Counted from the stretch's first letter, positions 45,315 to 56,160 are shown. The stretch: 64,000 nucleotides of DNA from Bifidobacterium breve (GCA_945889475.1 CAMDBT010000005.1:38821-102820), one strand, 5' to 3'. The notes: a model not told the origin generated them from the letters alone. Program-made: numbers and translations.

Positions 45315-47782
45315 GCCCGTTTGACCTCAACCATCGGGCCGCCGAGTAGAGCAGCGCTCTGCTGCGGAATCGAGCTCTGCAGGAAAACCGTTCCAACCGG
45401 CGCATTGGCGCGAATCTGAGCTAGGCCGTTGACCGAGTCACCGTTCGAGGCGACGGTCACGATCTCGCCGTTCGAGATGCCAAGCCGCTCGGCATCGGCC
45501 GGTGAGATTTCAACCCGCTGACGCGGATGAAGAAACGCCAGCGCTGGCGAAGCCTCAACTTCAGGCGAAGCCCAGATCGAGCGGAAGCTGCCGAGCCGCA
45601 GCAGCCCGTTCGGCGAGGAGGCGGCCGGCGGCGGATCGAGCGTGAACGGCGCCGACGGCGCACCGGGGAATGAGGCCGCTGCCTGCCGTTCGCTCCAGCG
45701 AATTCCAACGCCGCCGAGCAGATCGAGCGAAAGGCCGTTGTAGAAAGGAACCTGATCGAAGATCCGTGCGCTGACCATTGAGCAGGTCAGTGCTTTCGGG
45801 TCGTTACCAAGCAGCGCCGCCAGCTCCGCCAGCAGCGCCCACTCGGCGCGCGTCTCGCCCTGCCGTGCGATCGAGCGGCGTAGTCGCTGAACGCGGCTAT
45901 CTGGGTGGACGACAGTTCCTTCCTTCTCGGCGTATGACTCGGCCGGGAAGACGATGTTGGCGTGCTCCAGCACGGCTGGGGTCAGGAAGGCGGCGTGGGC
46001 GATCACGGTGCTCGCCTTGCCGAGCGCGCGCTGCCAGAGCTCCGAGCTGGGCTGGTCGAGCAGCGGGTCGCTGTGCAGCAGGATCAGCGCGCTGAGGTCG
46101 CCGGCGGCGAGCGCTTCGCCGATCTGCTGCGAGTCGCGGCCTACCGTCGGCGCGTCGCCGAGCCCAATCGAGGCGTTCGGCAGCACACCAAGTTCGCGCA
46201 GGCCGCGCGAGTTTGTACCGGAAGGGATCTCCAGCAGACCGCCTCCGTCCCGGCCGTCAAGGCCGAGCTCGTCGGCGAGGTTCAGCAGAGCGCGCGCACC
46301 CTCGTTGCGGCGCGGCCCGGCGGTCAAGCGCTCGCCCCAGAGAATCACTACCTCTTCGCCGGCCTCACGCAACTGCGCTGCAAGCGCTGCCACGTCATCG
46401 GCGTCGGCGCCGGCTGCTTGCGCTAGCGAGGCCGAAGGCTTACCTGCCAGCGCGGCGCCAAGCGCAGCGGCAAAGGCCTCGCCGCAGCCGGGCGCAAAAC
46501 GGGCGCTGTGGGCGGCGCGCTCGTCGAGCGCCGACGGACGGCTGGAGGCGATCAGCAGCTTGACGCCGTGGTGACGGACTCCTTTGCGCAGCCGCAGGTC
46601 AAGGATCGGCGCGTCGTCTACCGGCTCGCAGTCCAGCAGCAGCACTGCGTGGGCGTACTGGAGGTCGGGAACCGAAGCCTGAAGCGTTGGTGCGTTCAGC
46701 GCCCGCAGCAGCTCCAGCTCGAGCGCACCGCCGGGCCGCGAATCAATGTCATTCGAGCCGAGCGCCTCGCGCACCAAGTGGGTCAGAAGCAAGCCTTCTT
46801 CGTTCGTCGTCTCGCCGCCGACCAGCGCGCCGGTTTTGGCACCGGCGTGGCTCAGCAGCTTGGCAGCAGTTTCGATTGCCAGCTCCCAAGTCACCGGGCG
46901 CAGCTCACCGCCGTCGCGCATCAGCGGTTCGGTGATCCGCTGATCAACGTGGATTGCCTGATAGGCGAAGCGACCCTTGTCGCAGAGCCAGCCGTCGTCA
47001 ACGCCTTCATGGTCGCGGCCGAGCACGCGCAGCACGCGTTCATCACGGACCGAGAAGCTGACGTTGCACTGCGCCGGGCAGAGCGTGCAGACCGACCCCG
47101 CCTGTTCGATGTCCCACGGGCGCGCACGGAAGCGATAGGGGCGGGACGTAAGTGCACCGACCGGGCACAGCTCGACGATGTTGCCGCTGAACGGAGCCAC
47201 GTAGGGGTGGCCATCGAAGGTCGTCACGAAGGTGTCTGCTCCGCGCTCTTCGAGCACCAGCTGGTCATCCTCAGCAACCTCTTGGCTGTAGCGAACGCAG
47301 CGATAACAGAGGATGCAGCGCTCACGGTCGATCGCAATCAGCGGCGACAGCGCGAGCGGTTTTTCGAAGTGGCGCTTTGGCTCAATGAAGCGCGACAGCC
47401 CTCCACCCCAGCCGAAGGCGTTGTCCTGCAGCGGGCATTCGCCACCTTTGTCGCAGACCGGGCAGTCGAGCGGATGGTTGATCAGGATGAACTCCAGCAC
47501 CGCCTCCTGCGCGGCCTTGACGGTCGGCGTGTCTGTGTGGACGACCATCCCGTCGGTGACGGCGACCGAGCAGCCAGCCTGCAGCTTCGGGATTCCTTCA
47601 ACCTCAACCAGGCACATCCGGCAGGCGCCGACCGGCGGGCCGATCTTGGCGTCGTAACAGAAGACGGGAATCTCAACGTCGCCATACTTCAGCGCCGCGT
47701 CGGCCAGCATCATTCCAGCCGGGGCCTGCACCTCATTGCCATCGATCGTCAGGCTGACGAGTTTTTCGGTCGGCCGCGGCAT
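45311..47782 (-). CDS. nuoG: NADH-quinone oxidoreductase subunit G
   Basis: CYDAKIGPPVGACRMCLVEVEG, CPVCDKGGECPLQD, CILCYRCVRYSQEV, CTLCPAQCN. Confidence 0.94.
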   Translation of the reverse strand: MPRPTEKLVSLTIDGNEVQAPAGMMLADAALKYGDVEIPVFCYDAKIGPPVGACRMCLVEVEGIPKLQAGCSVAVTDGMVVHTDTPTVKAAQEAVLEFILINHPLDCPVCDKGGECPLQDNAFGWGGGLSRFIEPKRHFEKPLALSPLIAIDRERCILCYRCVRYSQEVAEDDQLVLEERGADTFVTTFDGHPYVAPFSGNIVELCPVGALTSRPYRFRARPWDIEQAGSVCTLCPAQCNVSFSVRDERVLRVLGRDHEGVDDGWLCDKGRFAYQAIHVDQRITEPLMRDGGELRPVTWELAIETAAKLLSHAGAKTGALVGGETTNEEGLLLTHLVREALGSNDIDSRPGGALELELLRALNAPTLQASVPDLQYAHAVLLLDCEPVDDAPILDLRLRKGVRHHGVKLLIASSRPSALDERAAHSARFAPGCGEAFAAALGAALAGKPSASLAQAAGADADDVAALAAQLREAGEEVVILWGERLTAGPRRNEGARALLNLADELGLDGRDGGGLLEIPSGTNSRGLRELGVLPNASIGLGDAPTVGRDSQQIGEALAAGDLSALILLHSDPLLDQPSSELWQRALGKASTVIAHAAFLTPAVLEHANIVFPAESYAEKEGTVVHPDSRVQRLRRSIARQGETRAEWALLAELAALLGNDPKALTCSMVSARIFDQVPFYNGLSLDLLGGVGIRWSERQAAASFPGAPSAPFTLDPPPAASSPNGLLRLGSFRSIWASPEVEASPALAFLHPRQRVEISPADAERLGISNGEIVTVASNGDSVNGLAQIRANAPVGTVFLQSSIPQQSAALLGGPMVEVKRA

Positions 47783-49098
47783 CAGGCGCTGATTCCCTCG
47801 ATCTCGACCTCGGCGGCAGCAAACTCGGCTGCCAGCTTGCGTTCGCGCTCGTTCCGGTTGGCCTCAATCTCAGCCTCGAACTCGTCGCGGAATTTGGCGA
47901 TCAGCGAACCGATCGGCATCGCCATCGCGTCGCCCAACACGCAGAGGCAGTGGCCGATGATCTGCTCCTGAACGGCGGCCATGATGTCGAGGTCCATCGG
48001 CGTCGCCGTTCCCTCCTTGATCCGCTCGACCATGTGGAACGTCCACCGCGTTCCCTCGCGGCACGGCGTGCACTTGCCACACGATTCGTGCGAGTAGAAC
48101 TTCGCCAGTTTGTAAGCCAGCTCAACGACCGACTGAGTTTCGTCAACGACGATAATCGCGCCGGAGCCGAGCATCGAGCCCGCGGCCTCAATCGAGTCGT
48201 AGTCGTAGCCGACGTCCAGATCGTCGGCGGTCAGCACCGGCGTGCTCGAGCCGCCAGGGAACCAGCACTTGATCTTGCGTCCGTCGGGCGGTCCGCCGGC
48301 TAGGCCGTAGATGATTTCGCGGCTGGAGATTCCAAGCTCGACCTCGTAGTTGCCTGGTCGCTCGATGTTGCCGCTGATCGAGACCAGCTTCGTACCAGCC
48401 GAATCTTTCACACCGATCGCCGCGTAGCCTTCGGCGCCGAGCTCGATGATGCTTGGGATTGCTGACAGCGTCTCGACGTTATTGATCAGCGTCGGGCCGT
48501 TGAAAAGCCCCTCGTTGGCTGGGAACGGTGGCTTCAGCCGTGGGTTGCCGCGCTTCCCTTCGAGCGAATCCAGCAGCCCCGTCTCCTCACCGCAGATGTA
48601 GGCTCCGGCGCCGCGCGCCAACTCCAGCTCAACGCTGAAGCCCGAACCAAAGATGTTCTCGCCGATGATCCCGCGATCGCGAGCCTCCGAGATTGCGGCG
48701 TCCAAGATGTCTGCCTGCTGTTCGTACTCGCCTCGGATGTAGATGTAGTTGATCGTTGCGTCAACTGCGAAAGCGGCGATGATCAGACCCTCGATCAGCT
48801 GGTGCGGGTTCTTCTGGATCAGCTCACGATCCTTGAAGGTGCCTGGCTCAGACTCATCGGCGTTGCAGACGACGTACTTCTGCATATCTCCCTTGGGTAT
48901 GAACGAAGCCTTCTTGCCGATCGGGAAACCGGCGCCGCCACGGCCGCGCAAACCGGAGCCGGTCAGCTCGGTGATCAAGTCCCCGCGCTTCATCTTCAGC
49001 GCCCGTTGGAGCTGCGTGTAGCCGCCGCGCGCTAAGTAGACGTCGATCGTGTTCAGCCCCGGCTCATCGATGCCTTTGAAGAGCAGCGTGTCGGTCAT
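47782..49098 (-). CDS. nuoF: NADH-quinone oxidoreductase subunit F
   Basis: LRGRGGAGFPIGKK, CNADESEPGTFKDRELI, GAGAYICGEETGLLDSLEGKRG, ESCGKCTPCREG. Confidence 0.96.
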   Translation of the reverse strand: MTDTLLFKGIDEPGLNTIDVYLARGGYTQLQRALKMKRGDLITELTGSGLRGRGGAGFPIGKKASFIPKGDMQKYVVCNADESEPGTFKDRELIQKNPHQLIEGLIIAAFAVDATINYIYIRGEYEQQADILDAAISEARDRGIIGENIFGSGFSVELELARGAGAYICGEETGLLDSLEGKRGNPRLKPPFPANEGLFNGPTLINNVETLSAIPSIIELGAEGYAAIGVKDSAGTKLVSISGNIERPGNYEVELGISSREIIYGLAGGPPDGRKIKCWFPGGSSTPVLTADDLDVGYDYDSIEAAGSMLGSGAIIVVDETQSVVELAYKLAKFYSHESCGKCTPCREGTRWTFHMVERIKEGTATPMDLDIMAAVQEQIIGHCLCVLGDAMAMPIGSLIAKFRDEFEAEIEANRNERERKLAAEFAAAEVEIEGISA

Positions 49099-49727
49099 TG
49101 CTCAGCCACCTTCGGGTCGGCGCACGGGCGACGGATCAGCTGCTTCGCTGGCAGCGGGTCATCACCTTGGCGAATCTGGTTTGCGAGCTCGGGGACTTCG
49201 CCCAGCTCGATCGGCCCCACGTAAACGCCGTCCACTGAGGCCATCGGCGCGATGTCACAGGCGCCGAGGCACTCAAAGCCACGCAGGTTGACGTCAGGAT
49301 CCTCGCCGAGCTCTTCTTCGAGCGCTGCGAGCAGCTGATCGGCGCCCACCAGCGAGCAGGAGATGTTGGTGCAGACGTAAACCGACTTGCGGCCTAGCGG
49401 CTCCATCTCGAACATGTCGTAGAAGGTCGCGACGGCGGTCAGTGCGGCCGGTGTACGCCCAAGCACCGCGGCCGCCTGCTCGATCCCTTCCGGCGAGCAC
49501 CAGCCGTACTGCGCCTGCACGGCGTAGAGCGCTGGGATGAAGGCCGAGTCGCCAACCGGGAAGCGGCGCACTGCATCCTCGATCGCGGCGCGCAGCTCGC
49601 CTGGCACCTCGGTCGTCGCCGCGTCGGGGACGACGGCCGGCTCCTTCTCAAGGTCGGCTGCGCGGTCCCAGCCAGGGATCCGCGAGCCGTGCGTGAAGCG
49701 GGCAACGTGGCGCTGGACGTCGGCCAT
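49095..49727 (-). CDS. nuoE: NADH-quinone oxidoreductase subunit E
   Basis: CTNISCSLVGADQLL and CLGACDIAPMASVDG 2Fe-2S ligands. Confidence 0.93.
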   Translation of the reverse strand: MADVQRHVARFTHGSRIPGWDRAADLEKEPAVVPDAATTEVPGELRAAIEDAVRRFPVGDSAFIPALYAVQAQYGWCSPEGIEQAAAVLGRTPAALTAVATFYDMFEMEPLGRKSVYVCTNISCSLVGADQLLAALEEELGEDPDVNLRGFECLGACDIAPMASVDGVYVGPIELGEVPELANQIRQGDDPLPAKQLIRRPCADPKVAEQ

Positions 49728-50986
49728 CAGCGGTCAACGCCGCCGATAATCGGATCGAACATTGCGACCGTTGCCAACATGTCGGCGATCAGCCAGCCTT
49801 CGGTCGCCGCCGGCGCGGCCTGCATGTTGACGAGGCTTGGGTCTCGCATGTGGACTCGCGCCGGTTTGCTCGAGCCGTCGGAGCGGACGAAGCAGCCAAG
49901 CTCGCCGCGGGCGCCCTCGATCGCGTAGTAGGCCTCGCCTGCTGGCACGCGCATCCCTTCAGTTACCAGCTTGAAGTGGTGAATCAGCGCCTCCATCGAG
50001 GTCGCCAGCTCGTACCGTGGCGGCAGAGCGATCTTGCGGTCTTCGGTGATCGTCGGCCCGTCAGGGAGGTTGTCGAGCGCCTGAATGATGATCTTCACCG
50101 ACTCCTTCACCTCGGCGAGGCGAACTTGGAAGCGGTCGTAGTTGTCGCCCTTCGTGCCGATCGGAATCTGAAAGTCAAAGTCCTCGTAGGAGCTGTAAGG
50201 CATCGTCTTGCGCAGATCCCACGGGTCACCGGCGGCGCGCAGCAGCGGCCCGGTGACGCCGTACTCGCGCAGCGTCTCGACCGGCAACGGGCAGACGTCG
50301 CGCTGGCGCTGGAGGAAGATCTCGTTCTTGTTCAGCAGGTCGCCGTAGATGTCGGCTCGCTCGGGCATGATCGCGCAGAACTTCCGCACCTGCTCGATCC
50401 AACCGTCAGGAATGTCTTCGATCACGCCGCCAATCTGGAAGTAGCGCGTGTGCATTCGCTGTCCGGACGACATCTCGAACAGATCGAGCAGCGTTTCGCG
50501 CTCGCGGAAGCAGTACCACCAGACCGAGATTGCGCCCAGATCGAGTGCGCTGGTGCCGAGAAAGACGAGGTGGCTCATGATCCGGTTGAGTTCCATGTGA
50601 ATCACTCGCAGGTATTGGGCGCGCTGGGGGATCTCAACCTCCAGCAGCGTCTCGACTGCGCCGCAGTACGCCATCGCGTTGAAGTAATAGGAGACGTAAT
50701 CCATCCGCTCAACTACCGGGATTGCCTTCCAGTAGCTCTTCTGCTCAGCGGTCTTTTCAATCCCCGTGTGGAGGTAGCCGTAGATCGGCTGCAACCGGCG
50801 GATCACCTCGCCGTCGAGCGTCACCAGCAGCCGCAGAACCCCGTGCGTGGCCGGGTGGTGCGGGCCGAGGTTCAGTGTCAGCAGTTCACGGTCGCCGTCG
50901 AACTCGGTCGTCTCCGAGATCGTGACGCTCTGCTCCATCTTGCGGTAGTCGCTGAGCTGGCGGGCCCCGGGATCGGCTGCGCTCAT
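49727..50986 (-). CDS. nuoD: NADH-quinone oxidoreductase subunit D
   Basis: LNLGPHHPATHGVLRLLVTLDGE; YLHTGIEKTAEQKSYWKAIPVVERMDYVSYYFNAMAYC. Confidence 0.96.
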   Translation of the reverse strand: MSAADPGARQLSDYRKMEQSVTISETTEFDGDRELLTLNLGPHHPATHGVLRLLVTLDGEVIRRLQPIYGYLHTGIEKTAEQKSYWKAIPVVERMDYVSYYFNAMAYCGAVETLLEVEIPQRAQYLRVIHMELNRIMSHLVFLGTSALDLGAISVWWYCFRERETLLDLFEMSSGQRMHTRYFQIGGVIEDIPDGWIEQVRKFCAIMPERADIYGDLLNKNEIFLQRQRDVCPLPVETLREYGVTGPLLRAAGDPWDLRKTMPYSSYEDFDFQIPIGTKGDNYDRFQVRLAEVKESVKIIIQALDNLPDGPTITEDRKIALPPRYELATSMEALIHHFKLVTEGMRVPAGEAYYAIEGARGELGCFVRSDGSSKPARVHMRDPSLVNMQAAPAATEGWLIADMLATVAMFDPIIGGVDR

Positions 50987-51525
50987 TCAAACCACCGCGG
51001 CACGTTGTGCTCGTTGTGCGTGAAGAGCACCGGCTCGCCGCCGATCGGGAAGTCGCGGCGCTGCGGGTGGCCTTCGTAATCCTCCGGCATCAGGATCCGG
51101 CGCAGGTCGGGGTGGCCGTCGAAGATCAGGCCGAACATGTCGTAAGCCTCGCGCTCTTGGTTGCTGGCACAGGGCCAAGCCGGCGTCACCGACGGCAGCT
51201 GCGGGTCGTCGGTTGAAACGCGCAGCGTCAAGGCGACTCTGTCGCAGGCCTCGCGGCTGAGCAGCTCGTAGTCGACACCGAGCCGCGGCTCATGCGGGTA
51301 GTAGTCGACGCCGTGGACGCTGGCGAGGAACTCGTAGCCAGCCGCGCGCATCACTTCGAGCGAGCCGACGATCGACTCCGGTTTGACCTCGATCGCAACT
51401 CGACCGGGGCTCTCGACGGTCTGAATCACACTGTCGCCGTCGCTCGCCTTGAGTGCGCCGACAAGCCTCTCCAGTGTTTCCGCGTCAGGCATTTGTGCCT
51501 TCCGTACCGCCGCCGCCGAAGACAT
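50983..51525 (-). CDS. nuoC: NADH-quinone oxidoreductase subunit C
   Basis: [42 protein letters not shown]; a later ATG at 51492 would reduce the nuoB overlap. Confidence 0.93.
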   Translation of the reverse strand: MSSAAAVRKAQMPDAETLERLVGALKASDGDSVIQTVESPGRVAIEVKPESIVGSLEVMRAAGYEFLASVHGVDYYPHEPRLGVDYELLSREACDRVALTLRVSTDDPQLPSVTPAWPCASNQEREAYDMFGLIFDGHPDLRRILMPEDYEGHPQRRDFPIGGEPVLFTHNEHNVPRWFE

Positions 51526-52159
51526 TCACTCCGGTCGCGTCGGCTGCAGCGAGCGGGTAGACCTCTTCCGTTCCTTCGGCCTCGTAGCGCTCGCGCCAGC
51601 CGAGCGTCGGGTCGCCGTGGACCATCGAACGAAGCTCAAGGATTCCGTGCATCAGCGCCTCCGGCCGTGGCGGGCAGCCAGGCACGTGGACGTCGACCGG
51701 CATGAACTTATCGGCCGGGACGATCGCGTAATTATTGAAGACCCCCATCGAGCTCGAGCAAGCGCCCATCGCGATCACATATTTCGGCTCCAGCATCTGG
51801 TCGTAGATGCGGCGGATCACCGGCGCCATCTTGATCGAGATGCGGCCAGAAAGAACCAGCAGATCGGCTTGCCGTGGCGAGGCACGGAAGGCCTCGTAAC
51901 CAAAACGGGCGATGTCGAGCCGGGATGCGGCGACAGTCATCATCTCGATCGCGCAGCAGGCGAGGCCGAACGTCAAGGGGAAGAAGGAGTTGCCGCGCGC
52001 CCAGTCGGAGGCCTTCTCGAGCGTCGTCGTCAGGACGCGCTCTTGCACGAACTCGTCGAGATCCTTCTCGTCGAGATCGCCGCGCAGCATGTCGCGCGCG
52101 CGGAGCTGCTTGGCGCGGAACTCTTCGGGGCCGGAGACCTTCTGGCGGATCACTTCCAT
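51485..52159 (-). CDS. nuoB: NADH-quinone oxidoreductase subunit B
   Basis: [36 protein letters not shown]. Confidence 0.95.
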   Translation of the reverse strand: MEVIRQKVSGPEEFRAKQLRARDMLRGDLDEKDLDEFVQERVLTTTLEKASDWARGNSFFPLTFGLACCAIEMMTVAASRLDIARFGYEAFRASPRQADLLVLSGRISIKMAPVIRRIYDQMLEPKYVIAMGACSSSMGVFNNYAIVPADKFMPVDVHVPGCPPRPEALMHGILELRSMVHGDPTLGWRERYEAEGTEEVYPLAAADATGVNVFGGGGTEGTNA

Positions 52160-52527
52160 GTCAGGGCTCCGCGGCGCCAGACATAGCCAAAGCCAACGAA
52201 CAACAAGACGATGAAGGTGATCGTCTCAAGCAGAGCAAAGACCCCGAAGGCGCGCAGCTGAACGGCGATCGGATAGAGGAAGAGAACCTCGATGTCGAAG
52301 AGCAGGAAGAGGATCGCGATCATGTAGAAGCTGATCCCAAACCGGAATCCCTGTTTGATCTCCGACGGCATGCCCGATTCGTAAGGGTCGGCCTTGTGGC
52401 TGTTTGCCCGCTCGGCGGGGCCAAGGAACTTGTTGAGGATTCCGAAAACGACGGCGATCGTGGTGCCGGCAGCGATGAAGATTAGGGCGGGGGCGTAGGT
52501 AGCCAGCACGGTCACTTGTTGTATCAC
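52150..52527 (-). CDS. nuoA: NADH-quinone oxidoreductase subunit A
   Basis: 125 aa; [38 protein letters not shown]. Confidence 0.95.
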   Translation of the reverse strand: MIQQVTVLATYAPALIFIAAGTTIAVVFGILNKFLGPAERANSHKADPYESGMPSEIKQGFRFGISFYMIAILFLLFDIEVLFLYPIAVQLRAFGVFALLETITFIVLLFVGFGYVWRRGALTWK

Positions 52528-52578
52528 CTAAGAGCGGCGCGCAGGTGACCGATCTGAGATTGTGACAATGAGCTCAAA

Positions 52579-53022
52579 TTGAGAGAACTCAGCGACATTG
52601 CGGCGGCGCTGGTCGCCACCCTTGGCGTGCTTGGAACCCTAGCTGGCGCGTGGGCTTGGTGGCAGGGATCGCTGGAGCGCAGCTTCTGGATTCTCTGGCG
52701 CATGGCGCAGCTTTCAACGACGGTCTTGGCGGCCGTCACGCTGATTGTTTTCGTCTCCGGTTACAAGCCTGCCAGTGGCCTCTTCTGGCTCTACATGCTG
52801 CTGCCGATCGTGGTCTCGATCATCGCTGAGCAGCTGCGCGTCGCCTCAGCCGACGCCGTGCTCAGCTCACGCGACCTCGAAGACGCGCAGGCGGTCGGCG
52901 ACCTACCAACCGACGAGCAGCAACTTGTCGTCTTGACGATCGCTCACCGAGAGCTCGCGGTAGCCGCGACCGCCTGCCTAGTGATCGCATTCCTTGCTCT
53001 GCGAGTAATAGCGACGGCCTGA
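52579..53022 (+). CDS. Four-TM hypothetical membrane protein
   Basis: 147 aa, hydrophobic helices; divergent from nuoA. Confidence 0.55.
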   Translation: MRELSDIAAALVATLGVLGTLAGAWAWWQGSLERSFWILWRMAQLSTTVLAAVTLIVFVSGYKPASGLFWLYMLLPIVVSIIAEQLRVASADAVLSSRDLEDAQAVGDLPTDEQQLVVLTIAHRELAVAATACLVIAFLALRVIATA

Positions 53023-53087
53023 GCGCCTAGCCAACTTGGCGGGCGGCCAGCCGATCCGGTCGGCTCTCTCGTATTATTGCCTGACGA

Positions 53088-53513
53088 ATGTTGATGCGCC
53101 GCTCGCTACCCCTGCTGATCGTCGTTGCCGCCAGCTTTCTGCTCGCGGCCTGCGGCTCTGAGGGCAACAGCGTCACGGGCCAGTCGGCCGCGATCGAATC
53201 GGGAAGCCAGCTCTTTGCCGCGCGCTGCTCGGGCTGCCACACGCTCAGTGTGGTTGGCGCAGAAGGTTCGGCGGCCGAAGTCTCGAGCGCGGAGAAGACC
53301 AACGGACCGAACTTCAACACCCGCCAGGAGTGCTACGAGAACGTTATCTACGCGATCCAGAACGGGGGCTTCTCCGGCGCGATCATGCCGGCCAACATTG
53401 TCGTCGGTAAGGAGAGCGAGCAGGTAGCTGCCTTCCTCGCTAAATACGCCGGCAGCGAAGCGATGGACCGCACGACAAAATGTCCGGCAACTCCGGCCAC
53501 CGCTGGCGGCTAG
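53088..53513 (+). CDS. Secreted c-type cytochrome
   Basis: Lipobox-like LLAACGS; heme motif CSGCH; C-terminal IMPANIVVGKESEQVAAFLAKYAG. Confidence 0.8.
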   Translation: MLMRRSLPLLIVVAASFLLAACGSEGNSVTGQSAAIESGSQLFAARCSGCHTLSVVGAEGSAAEVSSAEKTNGPNFNTRQECYENVIYAIQNGGFSGAIMPANIVVGKESEQVAAFLAKYAGSEAMDRTTKCPATPATAGG

Positions 53514-53534
53514 CCGGAGCAGAACCGGCGCGCG

Positions 53535-54788
53535 ATGCTCGATCTAAAGCGCCTGCGCAGCGAACCGGAGGTTGTCAGAGCGGCGCTCGAACGGCGCGGC
53601 GGCGCTGCCAGCTTGAACCGCGTTATCGAGCTCGACCAGCAGCGCCGCGCACTGCTGCCTGAGCTCGAGGCGCTGCGGGCCGAGCAGAACGCCGCCAATG
53701 AGGCGATCTCGGCAGCCAAGGCGAGCGGCGAATCGGCCGACGGGCAGATCGCCGCGATGAGCGAGGTAGCGGCGCGCGCAAAGGCGCTGGAGGCCGAGCT
53801 TCACGGGGCCGAGGCCGAGCTCGACGAGGCGCTGGCGTTGCTGCCAAACCTGCCCGAAGACGACGCTCCGGCGGAGGACACCGTGCTGCGTGAGTGCGGC
53901 GAGCCGGCGGACTTCGCCTTTGACCCGCGCGATCACCTCGACCTGTCCGGCGAGCGGATCGATATCGAACGCGGCGCTCGGCTCTCGGGTGCGCGCTTCG
54001 CCTATCTGCGCGGCGAACTGGTGATGCTCGAGCTAGCGCTGGTGCGGTGGACCTTGGAGCTGCTCGGCGGCCACGGTTTCGAGCCGGTGATCCCGCCGGT
54101 ATTGGTGCGCGAGGAGGCGCTCCGCGGAACCGGCTTCCTACCCGACACCGAGCAGCAGATCTACCGTCTCGCAGACGATGATCTTTACCTCGTCGGGACC
54201 AGCGAAGTGGCCTTGGCCTCGCTCCATGCCGACGAGATTCTGGAGGCCGAAAAGCTGCCGCTTCGCTACGCAGGCTTCTCGCCCTGCTTCCGCCGCGAGG
54301 CCGGTTCGGCTGGCCGCGACACGCGCGGCATCTTCCGCGTGCACCAGTTCGACAAGGTTGAGATGTTCAGCTTCGTAGCGCCCGAAGCGGCAACCGAAGA
54401 GCACCTGCGGCTGCTGGCAATCGAAGAGCAGATCCTGACCGCGCTCGGCCTCCCCTACCGCGTCGTCGACATTGGACTCGATGATCTGGGCGCATCGGCG
54501 GCGCGCAAGTTCGACTGCGAAGCGTGGCTTCCCAGCCAGCAGCGCTACCGCGAGCTGACCTCAACTTCGAACACAAGCGACTTTCAGGCGCGCCGGCTGG
54601 CGATCCGAATGCGCCGCGAGGGCGGCAAGCCGGAGCTGCTCGCGACGCTCAACGGAACGGCCGTCGCGGTTGGACGAACGATAATCGCACTGCTCGAGAA
54701 CGGTCAGCAGGCCGACGGCTCGGTCGTAATCCCGCAGTGCCTCGTTGACTGCGGCGCCGCGGCCGTGCTGCCGCCCGCCGAGGCTTGA
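53535..54788 (+). CDS. serS: Seryl-tRNA synthetase
   Basis: MLDLKRLRSEPEVVRAALERRG, GTSEVALASLHADEIL, FRREAGSAGRDTRGIFRVHQFDKVEMF, TSTSNTSDFQARRLAIR. Confidence 0.96.
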   Translation: MLDLKRLRSEPEVVRAALERRGGAASLNRVIELDQQRRALLPELEALRAEQNAANEAISAAKASGESADGQIAAMSEVAARAKALEAELHGAEAELDEALALLPNLPEDDAPAEDTVLRECGEPADFAFDPRDHLDLSGERIDIERGARLSGARFAYLRGELVMLELALVRWTLELLGGHGFEPVIPPVLVREEALRGTGFLPDTEQQIYRLADDDLYLVGTSEVALASLHADEILEAEKLPLRYAGFSPCFRREAGSAGRDTRGIFRVHQFDKVEMFSFVAPEAATEEHLRLLAIEEQILTALGLPYRVVDIGLDDLGASAARKFDCEAWLPSQQRYRELTSTSNTSDFQARRLAIRMRREGGKPELLATLNGTAVAVGRTIIALLENGQQADGSVVIPQCLVDCGAAAVLPPAEA

Positions 54789-54796
54789 AGCCGAGG

Positions 54797-55543
54797 ATGG
54801 ACCTCAACGCCGACATGGCGGAGGCGAGCGGACCGGAGGGTTGGGCGGCCGACGCAGCGCTGCTCGAAGTCGTGACCAGCGCAAACATTGCCTGCGGCGG
54901 CCACGCAGGCGATCAGCAGACGATGCGCCGCGCCTGCGAGGCGGCGCTGGAGCTTGGAGTGCGGATCGGTGCCCACCCCGGTTACGCCGACCGTGAGAAC
55001 TTCGGCCGCGTCGAGTTGGAGCTTGCGGCGGATCAAATCGTCGAACAGGTCGCCGAGCAGATCGCGCTGTTGGAGCAGATCGCCGCTGAGGCTGGCGGTG
55101 CGGTGACCCACGTCAAGCCGCACGGCGCGCTTTACCACCGCGCGCTTCGCGACGCAGAGCTGGCGCCGGCGCTGGCCACCCTCTTTGCCTACATGGACCG
55201 CGCTCCCGTTGTGCTGGCGCCGGCGCGTGGGGCGCTGACCGCTGCCGTGCGAGAGCGCGGCCTTCGCTGCGCCGCCGAAGGTTTCGCCGACCGCGCCTAC
55301 GATGGCGCCGGGCTGCTGGTGCCTCGCGAACAGCCGGGCAGCGTCCTCACTGCGGGCGCAGCGATCGAGCAAGCAGTTCTGCTGGCGCGTGAGGGAAAGG
55401 TGGTTGCCAGCGACGGCACTGAAGTAGCGTTTGAGGTTGATTCGATCTGCGTCCACGGCGACACGCCCGGCGCGCTCGAGCTGGCGCGCGGGGTTCGCAG
55501 CGCGCTTGGCGACGCCGGGATCGAAGTGAGGGCTTTCGTTTGA
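54797..55543 (+). CDS. pxpA: 5-oxoprolinase subunit PxpA (LamB/YcsF family)
   Basis: MDLNADMAEASG, SANIACGGHAGD, GAHPGYADRENFGR, HVKPHGALYH. Confidence 0.93.
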   Translation: MDLNADMAEASGPEGWAADAALLEVVTSANIACGGHAGDQQTMRRACEAALELGVRIGAHPGYADRENFGRVELELAADQIVEQVAEQIALLEQIAAEAGGAVTHVKPHGALYHRALRDAELAPALATLFAYMDRAPVVLAPARGALTAAVRERGLRCAAEGFADRAYDGAGLLVPREQPGSVLTAGAAIEQAVLLAREGKVVASDGTEVAFEVDSICVHGDTPGALELARGVRSALGDAGIEVRAFV

Positions 55544-56160
55544 GCAACGCCCGCTCGATCCGCCGCGCTGGCGACCGCTCAGTCCTAATTGAGCTCGATG
55601 GCAATGAAGCCGTCCAGCGGCTCGCGGCCGGGCTCGAAGCTTCCCGTAGTGAAGGGCTCGAGGAGATCGTCCCCGGGCACGAGACGCTGCTGCTGGTTTG
55701 GAGCGAGGCCGCACCGGCAGTAGCAGAGGTCGAGCAGCTGATTTCCGGCGCCGAACGGTCCGCTAAGGCGATCGCGGAGCCAGACCGGATCGCGCTGACC
55801 GTACGCTACGACGGCCCCGACCTGGAGCCGATCGCAGCGTTCTGCGGCCTCAGCACTGAGCAGCTCGTTGCTCGCCACCTCGCCTGCGATTACCGAGTTG
55901 GTTTCATCGGTTTCTCGCCGGGATTCGCCTACCTGCTCGGCGGCGACCCCGCGCTGCAGCCGCCAAGGCTGGCCGAGCCGCGCACCAACGTGCCGGCCGG
56001 GGCGCTCGCGATCGCCGGCCCATACACCGCGATTTACCCGCGCAGCTCGCCCGGCGGCTGGAACCTAATCGGCAGCTGCGACGAGCCGATCTTCAGCGCC
56101 GAGAAAAATCCCCCGGCGCTGCTGACAGCGGGGACGATCGTGCGGCTGGTGGCGAAGTGA
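55540..56160 (+). CDS. pxpB: 5-oxoprolinase subunit PxpB (KipI-like)
   Basis: YDGPDLEPIAAFCGLSTEQLVARH, YRVGFIGFSPGFAYL, PAGALAIAGPYTAIYPRSSPGGWNLIG. Confidence 0.93.
   Translation: MSNARSIRRAGDRSVLIELDGNEAVQRLAAGLEASRSEGLEEIVPGHETLLLVWSEAAPAVAEVEQLISGAERSAKAIAEPDRIALTVRYDGPDLEPIAAFCGLSTEQLVARHLACDYRVGFIGFSPGFAYLLGGDPALQPPRLAEPRTNVPAGALAIAGPYTAIYPRSSPGGWNLIGSCDEPIFSAEKNPPALLTAGTIVRLVAK

Noticed and set aside
46508-47971. 487-aa plus-strand ORF
   Set aside because: Lies antisense to nuoG, whose Fe-S motifs are unmistakable; composition is typical of shadow ORFs in high-GC DNA.
49850-51079. 409-aa plus-strand ORF
   Set aside because: Antisense to nuoD/nuoC; no domain-like features.
37656-52527. 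Unusual complex I
   Set aside because: All fourteen nuoA-N genes are present in standard order with normal motifs; nothing beyond an extended NuoJ tail stands out.
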